Shown one piece after another: positions 1 through 6,463 of a DNA stretch of 31,631 bases. The translations under genes and the position numbers were made by a program. Below the pieces are notes generated by a model. That model did no database searches. It was not told the DNA's origin and saw only the letters and a list, made by a program, of their open reading frames with translations. The stretch is from positions 1-31,631 of the forward strand of contig CAUZJO010000044.1 in NCBI GenBank assembly GCA_963580245.1, written 5' to 3'. The number at the start of each line of letters is the position of its first letter. Position 1 is the stretch's first letter. The stretch comes from CAUZJO01 sp963580245. GTDB taxonomy: Bacteria; Sumerlaeota; Sumerlaeia; MVZB01.

Positions 1-1
1 T

Positions 2-100
2 GTCACCTTCCAAATGGCCGAGGTGGCGATCCCCAGGGATCTATTTGCGGCCATCCTGGACAAAATCGCCCAATTGCGACTGTTGCCAGGGACTGGGTAG
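2..100 (+). pseudogene. C-terminal piece of an unrecognised protein (5' end outside window)
   Basis: An open frame enters from the left edge and ends at TAG 98-100, giving 32 residues that begin VTFQMAEVAIPRDLF and end LLPGTG. The amphipathic run is coding-like and has the look of a protein C-terminus, but I do not recognise the family. Its position just upstream of type I restriction remnants suggests an accessory gene of that locus; this is inference from context only. It may be the tail of an intact gene that begins outside the window rather than a true fragment. Confidence 0.35.
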
Positions 101-183
101 GACGGATGGCACGCTGAAAAACTCCGGAGTCGTAAAATCACAGGGTGGGTCATAATCTTGCCGTCAGAGAAGGAGGTAATTGC

Positions 184-237
184 TTGAAGGAAAAGTCGAA
201 ATCTTGTCCCGTGCAGGGGTCCATGGATCAGTTTTGA
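184..237 (+). other. Very short ORF behind a perfect Shine-Dalgarno; probable 5' stub of a lost gene
   Basis: AAGGAGGT at 170-177, a full match to the 16S anti-SD, lies about 7 nt upstream of TTG 184. The frame gives only 17 residues (KEKSKSCPVQG after the initiator, ending DQF) before TGA 235-237. Such a strong ribosome site in front of so short a frame suggests the start of a gene whose remainder was deleted, matching the other stubs nearby. A functional leader peptide is possible but nothing else supports it. Confidence 0.3.
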
Positions 238-259
238 ATTGAATTTGGGATCAAATCCC

Positions 260-288
260 TTGACAACGGCGCCCATCAATGGGACAAT
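260..288 (+). promoter_or_regulatory. Putative sigma70-type promoter upstream of the SRA-HNH gene
   Basis: A perfect TTGACA (260-265) is followed after 17 nt by GACAAT (283-288, 4/6 match to TATAAT). It would start transcription near 295, upstream of the HsdS remnant and the SRA-HNH gene at 433. Assigned by consensus and spacing only. Confidence 0.35.
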
Positions 289-310
289 TCTAACCGGATT
301 GGATAAAAAG

Positions 311-415
311 GAGAACACCACGTTCAAGGGGGTGCTGCCCAAGCAAAATGCCCTGCCCGCGCTCGACGAGTTGAAAAAATCGCTGCTGCAACAAGCCTTC
401 AGTGGAGAACTCTAA
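311..415 (+). pseudogene. hsdS: C-terminal remnant of a type I restriction specificity subunit (HsdS)
   Basis: The frame ending at TAA 413-415 encodes a tail containing LPALDELKKSLLQQAFSGEL, the standard C-terminal signature of type I restriction-modification specificity subunits (the helix after the second target-recognition domain). A complete HsdS has around 400 residues; only about 34 resemble the family here. The frame is open back to 188, but that upstream translation is not HsdS-like and no start codon with a ribosome site is evident. HsdS normally directs the HsdM/HsdR complex to its recognition sequence. This piece lacks both recognition domains and cannot do so. The stop lies 17 nt before the SRA-HNH start. 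Confidence 0.75.
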
Positions 416-432
416 AGAAAGGTAGCCATTTT

Positions 433-1350
433 ATGATTCTCCCTGGCGAAACATTCCCTAGCCGACGAGCGATGTACACAGCGGGCCTTCACCGTAACAT
501 TCAGGCGGGGATCGCGCCTAAGGGGGAATCGATAGTGCTCTCTGGTGGGTACGTTGATGACATTGATAACGGTGATTTTGTGATATATACCGGCCAAGGG
601 GGCCGAGACAGTAAGACTCGTAAACAAGTTGAGGATCAGGCTCTAATCCGCGGTAACAAATGGCTCGCGCATAATTATCTTGAGGGTAACCCAGTCAAGG
701 TATCGCGAGGTCATCAGCTTGATTCCCTGTATGCCCCGCCAACCGGATATCGCTACGACGGTTTATATCAAATCACCAACTATTGGCCACAAAAGGGGGG
801 GGATGGATTCCTAATTTACCGATTTCGTTTGGAGCGGTTGCCTGGTCAACTGCCCATCGGTGAGCTTCAGAATCAGACTTCAACCGGCAGTGGCCTGGAC
901 GGTGTCTTGGGCAATAAAAATCCACAGCGAGAACTAACCACTTCGAACCGAATCGTTAGGAGCACTGTTGTTGGTAATAAAGTTAAGCAGCTCTATGATC
1001 ATACTTGTCAGATTTGTGGTGTGCGCCTTGAGACGCCTGCTGGGCCTTATGCAGAAGGGTGTCATGTTCGCCCTTTAGGGAAGCCACACAATGGGCCTGA
1101 CACAGACGACAACATCCTTTGTCTATGTCCGAATTGCCATGTTTTGTTCGACACCCACGAGATTACGATTGATGACGACTTGAGGTTCGTGTCCCTCGAC
1201 AAGCCTCTTGCTTTCCGGGCTGGTCATTCAATTCATCAGGACCATCTGAAATATCGCCGTTCAATCAGCAACGTGGCCCTGCCCTCCCCCCGGCAAGCAC
1301 CCCAGCAGGCACGGGCTGGGGTTGCCCTAGCGTCTGACGTGAAGCCATGA
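433..1350 (+). CDS. SRA(YDG)-HNH fusion protein, probable modification-dependent restriction endonuclease
   Basis: The 305-residue protein has two domains. Residues ~5-140 form an SRA/YDG domain (HRNIQAGI, then GGYVDDIDNGDFVIYTGQGG), a fold that flips and reads 5-methyl- or 5-hydroxymethylcytosine. Residues ~186-245 form an HNH nuclease with metal-knuckle pairs C192/C195 and C232/C235, candidate catalytic H211, N227 and H236. SRA-HNH fusions are known type IV enzymes that cut modified DNA. Relatives often start some residues earlier, so the N-terminus at ATG 433 may be slightly short. Codons are AT-richer than the rest of the window up to about 1260, then turn GC-rich; the last ~25 residues look unrelated to the domain and may be read-through into a junction. 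The stop overlaps the next ATG (ATGA). Horizontal acquisition and function against modified phage DNA are inferred. Confidence 0.88.
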   Translation: MILPGETFPSRRAMYTAGLHRNIQAGIAPKGESIVLSGGYVDDIDNGDFVIYTGQGGRDSKTRKQVEDQALIRGNKWLAHNYLEGNPVKVSRGHQLDSLYAPPTGYRYDGLYQITNYWPQKGGDGFLIYRFRLERLPGQLPIGELQNQTSTGSGLDGVLGNKNPQRELTTSNRIVRSTVVGNKVKQLYDHTCQICGVRLETPAGPYAEGCHVRPLGKPHNGPDTDDNILCLCPNCHVLFDTHEITIDDDLRFVSLDKPLAFRAGHSIHQDHLKYRRSISNVALPSPRQAPQQARAGVALASDVKP

Positions 1351-1424
1351 ACGAAGCCGAAACCCGCGCCGAACACATCGCCCCGGCCTTGCAAGCCGCC
1401 GGCTGGGGCGGCCCTGGTAAGTGA
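1347..1424 (+). pseudogene. hsdR: N-terminal stub of a type I restriction endonuclease subunit (HsdR-like)
   Basis: ATG 1347 overlaps the stop of the SRA-HNH gene by ATGA and opens a 25-codon frame, MNEAETRAEHIAPALQAAGW followed by GGPGK and TGA at 1422-1424. The first ~21 residues match the usual N-terminus of HsdR (DEAD-helicase/nuclease) subunits. Homology stops at about 1408, where antisense sequence of a different gene begins. The ~1,000-residue remainder, with the nuclease and helicase motifs, is absent, so this is a dead remnant. Confidence 0.7.
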
Positions 1425-1491
1425 AGGCTGAGCCTATCGGAATCTGCGTCAGAGACGGTTCGGGTGTCGGTGTAGGTTCCGGTGTTGGGGT
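1408..1491 (-). pseudogene. Antisense fragment of a secreted protein with a PTPEP linker and FTYQGR motif
   Basis: On the minus strand, positions 1491 to 1408 read TPTPEPTPTPEPSLTQIPIG then SAFTYQGR. The sequence AFTYQGRL is a recurrent motif near the N-terminus of large secreted proteins of environmental bacteria, commonly just after the signal region, and Pro-Thr-Glu linkers are typical neighbours. Neither start codon, signal peptide nor the rest of such a protein is present. The fragment is in opposite orientation to the stubs on both sides, and its plus-strand shadow explains the GGT/GTC-rich run at 1458-1490. Confidence 0.5.
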
Positions 1492-1497
1492 CCGCGC

Positions 1498-1737
1498 GCC
1501 GCCGACGCACCGACCGCCACACGCCGCGAGTTCGTCACTGTGCTCAAGGCCGAGCTGCCCGTGGCGCTCGCCCACCTGCAGCGCGGCAACATCGCACCGG
1601 TGGACCTGGCGCAGGCGGCCATCGGCCCGGGTATGGCGGTCTACACCCGCTACGCCAACGATGTGGATCATAAGCGTGACAAAAAATGGACGTACCATCT
1701 CCCGGTTCCGCGAGATGCACCCTCCGGAGCCCAATAA
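1498..1737 (+). pseudogene. C-terminal remnant of a DUF1156-type adenine-specific DNA methylase
   Basis: The frame contains RREFVTVLKAELPVALAHLQ followed by RGNIAPVDLAQAAIGPGMAV and YTRYA, the conserved C-terminal region of large DUF1156 (anti-phage-associated) DNA methylases. Similarity runs from about 1519 to 1662; the ~27 codons after YTRYAND to the stop at 1735-1737 look like chance read-through. The catalytic methylase domain is missing, so this cannot be active. It directly follows the antisense FTYQGR fragment. Confidence 0.7.
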
Positions 1738-1741
1738 AAGA

Positions 1742-1778
1742 CGCCCCGCGGGGCACCGTCTAGGGTAGCCGCGGGGCG
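1742..1778 (-). terminator. Hairpin terminator downstream of rpsU
   Basis: CGCCCCGCGG (1742-1751) and CCGCGGGGCG (1769-1778) form a perfect 10-bp GC stem with a 17-nt loop. Read on the minus strand the stem is followed by TCTTTTATT, fitting an intrinsic terminator 37 nt past the rpsU stop. A short T run on the plus side (GTTTAGG) makes weak bidirectional action possible, insulating the defence remnants from the core genes. Confidence 0.75.
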
Positions 1779-1814
1779 TTTAGGTTGGCTTAGGGTTCCC
1801 CCGTAGGGGAGGGT

Positions 1815-2027
1815 TTAATAGCGATCCAGCTTGCGCGTCAGCTTGAGCATGCGGCGACGCTGTTTGCGTTTGGCCGCCTCATGCTTCTTCCGCCGCCTGA
1901 CGCTTGGCTTTTCGTAGTATTCACGTTTGCGTACTTCGGCCAGGATGCCGGCTTTTTGGCATTCCTTCTTAAACCGCTTCAGCGCTTTGTCAATCGGTTC
2001 GTTTTCTTCGACGTAGACCCGACTCAA
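1815..2027 (-). CDS. rpsU: 30S ribosomal protein S21 (bS21)
   Basis: The 70-residue, very basic protein starts SRVYVEENEPIDKALKRFKK after the initiator, continues YYEKPSVRRRKKHEAAKRKQ and ends KLDRY. Length and sequence match bS21, which sits on the 30S platform near the anti-Shine-Dalgarno and supports initiation. The start is TTG 2027, chosen because GGAGG lies about 8-9 nt upstream and the N-terminus aligns with the family. The gene is followed by a strong hairpin terminator and preceded by a 173-nt gap to the glycosyltransferase on the same strand, so it may have its own promoter. Confidence 0.95.
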   Translation of the reverse strand: MSRVYVEENEPIDKALKRFKKECQKAGILAEVRKREYYEKPSVRRRKKHEAAKRKQRRRMLKLTRKLDRY

Positions 2028-2200
2028 GCAGATCCACCTCCCTCCTGCTTGTCATCGCCCACGCTCCTCCCACCCCTAGGGGCGAGACACCGTGTCCCCG
2101 TTCGGTCGGAGCGTTGGACGTGCCTTACGGAATGCGGCCACGCGCGAACGCAGGCCACTTCCGCCTCCATAGGTAGCGTATCAGCCCTTTCCCGCCGATG

Positions 2201-3346
2201 TCAATGCCGGATCGACGCGTATGTCTCCAAGACCGCCTCGATCCATGCCTGGGGGTGATGGCGGCGCAGCATGTGCTCGCGGGCGGCCTGCCCGGCCCGG
2301 CCTCGGGCCTCGGGATCGGTGAGCCAAGCGGCCATCGCGGCGGCCAGCGCGCCGGCGTCGCCCGGCGTCGCCAGGCGCGCGGCCCCCGAGGGTTCGGTCA
2401 GCTCGGGGATGCCGCCGACCGCGCTCGCCACCAGCGGGAGCCCCGACGCCATCATCTCCAGGGCAATCCGGCTGGAGCCTTCCGAACCGAGCGACGCGAT
2501 CACGCCGACGTCCATCGAAGCCAGGACCTTGGGCAAATTGGGCAAGTTCCGGGCCGTCCAGACGCGGTCACCGATCCCCAGCTCCGCGGCGCGCGCCTGC
2601 ATGGCCTTTTTACGCCCCCTGCTCCCCTGCCCCGCGATCATGAAATGCGCCGTCGGATGGTCGCGAGCGACTTGCGCGGCCGCTTCCAGGAAAACGTCGT
2701 GGCCTTTGATGGCGTGGTAGCGTCCGACCAGGCCGAACCAGACAGGCTCGGCTCCTTGTGCCGGAGGTTGCGGGAGGGTCGGGGAAACGTGCTGGCGCCG
2801 CCAGGCGTCACTGCGCCGCCGGGGATCGAAACGCTCGGGATCGACCGCCGAGAGGATGACGCGAGACAGGGGCAAATGCGGTTGCCAAGGCCCAAAACCG
2901 GCCTGGACGGCCCGGCTGACGCAGATCACGGCGTCGGTCGCCCGCAAATACAGCCAGCGATTGAACGGATGACGGCGGACGGGCATCACCACGTGGCGCG
3001 TGCGCACCAGCGGCCGCCGCCCCAGGCGCGCCACCGCGATGCCCAGCCAATGGTCCTTCCCGCGGTGGCAATGGAGTAGGTCGATGCCTTCGCGACGGAC
3101 CAGTCGGAGCCAGCGGGAAACGTCCTGGGCGTCGTGCCAGGGGGTCAATCCGTGACGGAAATGCAAGGCCAGGACGCGCCAATCCCGCTCCCGGGCGAAC
3201 CGCTCCAGCGCGAAACCCCGGCGACACACGATCCACGGACGCTGACCGGCGGCCTCCAGTTGTTCATAGAGCATTGCCACGTGGGCGACCTCGCCGATCC
3301 AACGGCGGCCGCTATTGGCCAGAGCGATGGTCAGCGGGGGTGACAT
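2201..3346 (-). CDS. GT4-family glycosyltransferase (GT-B fold)
   Basis: The 381-residue protein has the two-lobed plan of GT4 retaining glycosyltransferases. The N-terminal acceptor lobe begins LTIALANSGRRWIGEVAH and contains LLHCHRGKDHWLGIAVAR; the donor lobe has FGLVGRYHAIKGHDVFLEAA, then the EX7E signature EGSSRIALE (about E289/E297) and ASGLPLVASAVGGIPEL. Such enzymes transfer nucleotide-activated sugars to lipid or polysaccharide acceptors at the cytoplasmic membrane face; the sugar cannot be named. ATG 3346 is preferred over the in-frame GTG 3352 because AAGGTGGGG then sits at normal spacing. It is divergent from the PIN-TRAM gene, sharing a ~150-nt intergenic region. It is not embedded in a polysaccharide cluster. 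Confidence 0.85.
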   Translation of the reverse strand: MSPPLTIALANSGRRWIGEVAHVAMLYEQLEAAGQRPWIVCRRGFALERFARERDWRVLALHFRHGLTPWHDAQDVSRWLRLVRREGIDLLHCHRGKDHWLGIAVARLGRRPLVRTRHVVMPVRRHPFNRWLYLRATDAVICVSRAVQAGFGPWQPHLPLSRVILSAVDPERFDPRRRSDAWRRQHVSPTLPQPPAQGAEPVWFGLVGRYHAIKGHDVFLEAAAQVARDHPTAHFMIAGQGSRGRKKAMQARAAELGIGDRVWTARNLPNLPKVLASMDVGVIASLGSEGSSRIALEMMASGLPLVASAVGGIPELTEPSGAARLATPGDAGALAAAMAAWLTDPEARGRAGQAAREHMLRRHHPQAWIEAVLETYASIRH

Positions 3347-3451
3347 GGCCACCCCACCTTAGCCATGCGACCCCCCTGGCGCAAGCCCAGTCGGAGCTGG
3401 ATGGCGCGCGGCAAAGGACCGATCCAGGGCCGATGCCTTGGAGAGCTTGCG

Positions 3452-3480
3452 TTGAGTCCGCCGACAAAGTATTTTATAAG
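3452..3480 (+). promoter_or_regulatory. Putative promoter of the PIN-TRAM gene
   Basis: TTGAGT (3452-3457) and TATAAG (3475-3480, 5/6) are separated by 17 nt. Transcription would begin near 3487, about 10 nt before the ATG chosen at 3497, implying a very short leader. This argues against the longer upstream in-frame starts. Confidence 0.45.
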
Positions 3481-3496
3481 ATGGTTGGACAGTCCT

Positions 3497-4558
3497 ATGT
3501 TGGGCAACATCAGTCACTCCTTCTTTCGACCCGTCCTCGTCGCGCGCGTATTTTTCGTGTTGCTGACGACGTGGTGCGGATTGATGTTGGCCGAACGAAC
3601 GACGATCACCTTCTTGGGCATTCAGATCCCCCAATATATCCTCTATTCGCTTGTCGCGTTTCTGCTCGCGCTGGTCATTACGATCGTTGAGCACGCGACC
3701 GATGCCATCAGTTCCCACAAGCTGCTCATGGCCGCCATTGGCATGATGGCGGGCATGTTGTTCGCCCAGCTTTTCTATCCGACCATCCCCACCACGTTGG
3801 CCAACGCGGAAAGAATCCGCATGGCGTGCAATCTTTTCTTCGGCTACTTCGGCATTATCTTGGCCATCAAGCACGCCGAGCGCTTTCACCTCAGGCACCT
3901 GAGTTATCTGTTCTCCCAACAGTCGGCCGTCCCCAAGGTTCTTGACTCGAGCGTGATCATCGACGGGCGGATTCGTGAACTGATCAACCTGCAAGTCGTC
4001 AAGGGCGCGATCTTGGCACCCTCGTTCGTGCTCACCGAAATCCAGGCGATCGCCGACGCCACTGACCCCAATCGTAAAGCGCGCGGCCGCCGCGGGCTGG
4101 ATGTGCTGGGGGGCCTGCGCGAAGATTGCAAATCGCTCGAAGTCATCGACAAGGATTTCCCCGAGGTCCAGGGCGTCGACCAGAAGCTGGTCCAGTTGTG
4201 CCGCGAGATGCAGGCCGACTTGATTACCAACGATATCAACCTGCAGAAGATCGCCCAGCTCCATGGGATTACGGTCATCAACATCAACGAGATGGCCAAC
4301 GCGCTCAAACCGACCGTCTACATCGGTGAGACGTTCCCGATCACCATCGTACGCGAGGGCAAGGAGGTGGGGCAGGGAGTCGGCTACCTCGAGGACGGCA
4401 CGATGGTCGTAGTTGACGAGGCCAACGCCTACCTCAGTAAGGAGGTCCAGGTCATCGTCAGCAGCATTCTGCAGACCTCTTCGGGCCGGATGATCTTCGC
4501 CCGGCTGCGCGAGGAGGATCGCCCGCGCACCGATCAACGTCAGCGCGCGCGCACCTAG
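3497..4558 (+). CDS. Membrane-anchored PIN-TRAM domain protein (YacL family)
   Basis: The 353-residue protein has about four membrane segments (residues ~12-32, 48-66, 76-95, 108-124), a PIN nuclease-fold domain (~147-275) opening VPKVLDSSVIIDGRI with acidic residues D150 and D156 and ending in LITNDINLQKIA, then a TRAM domain (~285-345) with EGKEVGQGVGYLEDGTMVVV. This order is that of Bacillus YacL-type proteins, usually annotated as PIN/TRAM ATPase or putative ribonuclease; the cellular substrate is unknown. The open frame extends to 3365, but the extra 44 codons lack family similarity, and the promoter at 3452-3480 supports ATG 3497. No clear Shine-Dalgarno precedes it, consistent with a nearly leaderless transcript. 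It is the only forward gene between the island and 18.9 kb. Confidence 0.9.
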   Translation: MLGNISHSFFRPVLVARVFFVLLTTWCGLMLAERTTITFLGIQIPQYILYSLVAFLLALVITIVEHATDAISSHKLLMAAIGMMAGMLFAQLFYPTIPTTLANAERIRMACNLFFGYFGIILAIKHAERFHLRHLSYLFSQQSAVPKVLDSSVIIDGRIRELINLQVVKGAILAPSFVLTEIQAIADATDPNRKARGRRGLDVLGGLREDCKSLEVIDKDFPEVQGVDQKLVQLCREMQADLITNDINLQKIAQLHGITVININEMANALKPTVYIGETFPITIVREGKEVGQGVGYLEDGTMVVVDEANAYLSKEVQVIVSSILQTSSGRMIFARLREEDRPRTDQRQRART

Positions 4559-4624
4559 ATCGCCTAGAATCGGGATCCGGGCCTGTTTGATCGTTACCAG
4601 GAATGTCGCGACCCAGACAAGCCC

Positions 4625-4987
4625 CTACTCCTTGGGTCGAGATGGGGAACCCTCTTCAAACGGGCGGGGTTCTTGCGCCGTGAAGTGAACGATGAGGGTC
4701 GCGAGAAAGAACCCTCCGGCCACCAGAATACCGATCAGGTGGAGTGCTTCGGGCCGGCCCGTCCAGCTCTGCCAGAAGCCGACGGCCGCCGCCAGCACCA
4801 CCCAAACCGACAGGTTCAAGACGATCAAACGCTTCCCGCTCAGGGGGGAGGAGTGGGCCGTCCGACATACCTCACCCTCCCCGGCGGATTGCACCCGCTC
4901 CCCTACCCCGCCGGGGTCAACACGCGGGAGGCCGGCTGCATGCTCGCCGGGGTCTTTCGTCTCATGAGCTTCGCCGTTCCCGCCCAT
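4625..4987 (-). CDS. Small two-helix membrane protein, unknown function
   Basis: The 120-residue protein has a charged, glycine-rich N-terminal ~50 residues and then two hydrophobic helices, around LIVLNLSVWVVLAAAVGFW and LIGILVAGGFFLATLIVHF, ending in an acidic/proline tail. I do not recognise a family. The start is one base after the argB stop (TGACATG), with GGAGAGG about 7 nt upstream inside argB, so translation is probably coupled to argB. The helical part may be the conserved core; the first 50 residues could be overlong if a later start is used. The gene is the last of the nusB-argB run and converges on the PIN-TRAM gene. Confidence 0.6.
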   Translation of the reverse strand: MGGNGEAHETKDPGEHAAGLPRVDPGGVGERVQSAGEGEVCRTAHSSPLSGKRLIVLNLSVWVVLAAAVGFWQSWTGRPEALHLIGILVAGGFFLATLIVHFTAQEPRPFEEGSPSRPKE

Positions 4988-4988
4988 G

Positions 4989-5876
4989 TCAAGCCTCTCC
5001 GCGCGTAATCATCGTCCCGATCCCCGAATCGGTGAACAGTTCGATAAGCAGGGCATGCGGGAGCCGGCCGTCCAGGATATGGGACGAGGTCACGCCGGCC
5101 TCGATCGCCGCCTGGCAGGCGCGGACCTTGGGGATCATCCCCCCGCGCACCACTCCCTGCTCGATCAGGGCGTTCGCCTCCTCGACCCGCATCCGCGGGA
5201 TCAATGTGGCCGGGTCTTGCGGGTCGCGGCAGATGCCTCGCACGTCGGTCAGTAGGATCAGTTTGCGCGCCTGGAGCCTGACGGCCAGTTGGGAGGCCAC
5301 CGTGTCGGCGTTGAGACTGTAGGTTTGGCCATCGTGGTCGGCGCCGATGGGCGAGATCACCGGGATGTAATTATTCGAGTCCAGCAGGCGGATCAGGTCT
5401 TCATCAATCGCTTCCACTTCGCCGACGTAACCCATGTCTTTGCCGGAATCCATCCGCATTTTGCGTGCCATGATCAGGCGGCCGTCCTTGCCCGACACCC
5501 CCACGGCTCGACCGCCGGCCTGATGAATGCGGGAGACGATTTCCCCATTGAGCTTGCCGGCCAGGACCATCTCGGCGATGTCCAGCGCATCGGCGTTGGT
5601 GACCCGATGGCCGTCCACGAACTGGGACTCAAGGCCGACGCGGTCCATCAGGGCCGTGATCTCGGGCCCGCCGCCGTGAACGATCACCGGATTGACCCCC
5701 ACGCTCTCCATCAGAACGATGTCCTGCATCACCTCGCGCTTGAGCTTGGGGTCGATCATCGCGTGGCCGCCGTACTTGATCACGACCGTGGCGTCGCGGA
5801 AGGACTGGATATGCGGCATCGCTTCCATCAGCATGCCCGCTCGCTCGATCAGTTGTTGAAGCTTTTTATCTTCCAT
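4989..5876 (-). CDS. argB: Acetylglutamate kinase
   Basis: ArgB phosphorylates N-acetyl-L-glutamate with ATP, the second step of arginine biosynthesis, in the cytosol. The 295-residue protein has the amino-acid-kinase fold: VVIKYGGHAMIDP (ATP-phosphate lysine), VIVHGGGPEI, the acetylglutamate-binding region VDGHRVTNADALDIAEMVLA, NADTVASQLAV and LLTDVRGICRDP, then VVRGGMIPKVRACQAAIEAG. The N-terminal helix (MEDKKLQQLIERAGML) resembles the extension that supports hexamers in arginine-inhibited ArgB; feedback inhibition is plausible but not proved. It begins 9 nt after the nusB stop and is followed after one base by a small membrane protein gene. No other arg gene is in the window. Confidence 0.97.
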   Translation of the reverse strand: MEDKKLQQLIERAGMLMEAMPHIQSFRDATVVIKYGGHAMIDPKLKREVMQDIVLMESVGVNPVIVHGGGPEITALMDRVGLESQFVDGHRVTNADALDIAEMVLAGKLNGEIVSRIHQAGGRAVGVSGKDGRLIMARKMRMDSGKDMGYVGEVEAIDEDLIRLLDSNNYIPVISPIGADHDGQTYSLNADTVASQLAVRLQARKLILLTDVRGICRDPQDPATLIPRMRVEEANALIEQGVVRGGMIPKVRACQAAIEAGVTSSHILDGRLPHALLIELFTDSGIGTMITRGEA

Positions 5877-5885
5877 GGGTCGCGT

Positions 5886-6389
5886 TTAAGACGGGTTGGT
5901 TTCGCCGGCGGCGCCCGGTGCAATGCCGGATTCCGTGGCCTTCGGATCGGCCTCGGGGGCGCATTGGAAATCCTTCTGGGCATAATCGCGGGAGACGCGG
6001 TCGAGCACGGCGTTGACGTACGGCGTCGCCTCATCGGCGCTGTAGGCCCGGGTCAATTCGATGTACTCATTGATGGTCACGCGCATCGGAATGTCGGGGA
6101 ACTCCCGTAGTTCGCATATGGCCATGCGCAGGCAAAGCCGCTCGAGCAGCGGCAGCCGTTCCAAGCGCCAGTTGTGAAGCAGGGGGCGAATCATTCCATC
6201 CAGATCCGCGCGCCGTTCAAACGTGGCCCGCGCCAATTGGCTGGCGAAAGCGTGCCAGGAGCCTTTGCGGGGCTTATCGGCGGCCAGGTAACGCGCCTCG
6301 ACCTCCTCGAATGGCTCCTCGGGGTCGGCATACTCCAGCGCGTAAATCAGCTCCAGGGCCCTTTGCCGTGCGAGGTGTCGTTGGCCCAT
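5886..6389 (-). CDS. nusB: Transcription antitermination factor NusB
   Basis: NusB binds boxA RNA together with NusE (S10) and promotes rRNA antitermination. The 167-residue all-helical protein opens GQRHLARQRALELIYALEYA, has the central NWRLERLPLLERLCLRMAIC and ends its core with INEYIELTRAYSADEATPYV followed by NAVLDRV, all family signatures. The C-terminus extends ~25 residues past the usual end with an Ala/Pro/Glu-rich tail. Start ATG 6389 gives the canonical N-terminus. It is followed closely by argB, and 74 nt separate it from the amidase on the same strand. Confidence 0.95.
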   Translation of the reverse strand: MGQRHLARQRALELIYALEYADPEEPFEEVEARYLAADKPRKGSWHAFASQLARATFERRADLDGMIRPLLHNWRLERLPLLERLCLRMAICELREFPDIPMRVTINEYIELTRAYSADEATPYVNAVLDRVSRDYAQKDFQCAPEADPKATESGIAPGAAGETNPS

Positions 6390-6463
6390 ATCGTCCCGGA
6401 CTCGCTATAGTGGGTTACGGACCCCGGTGGACGCGACCGGCCGTCGGCCGCGCACCGTGTGGT

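Noticed and set aside
1458..1490. GGT/GTC-rich low-complexity run looking like a short tandem repeat
   Set aside because: It is the antisense of the TPTPEP linker in the FTYQGR fragment; there are no repeat units with spacers.
2073..2086. CCCCTAGGGG palindrome between rpsU and the glycosyltransferase, considered as a terminator or operator
   Set aside because: Only a 5-bp half-site with no loop, no T run and no repeat elsewhere.
1881..2258. 125-codon plus-strand frame over rpsU
   Set aside because: Antisense shadow of a highly conserved ribosomal protein gene.
2198..3079. 293-codon plus-strand frame opposite the GT4 glycosyltransferase
   Set aside because: Arg/Gly/Pro-rich shadow translation; the minus frame carries the EX7E and donor-site motifs.
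3359..4537. Long 392-codon minus-strand frame opposite the PIN-TRAM gene
   Set aside because: The plus frame has clear PIN and TRAM motifs; the minus frame is Asp/Gly/Gln-rich without any domain and is a GC-rich shadow.
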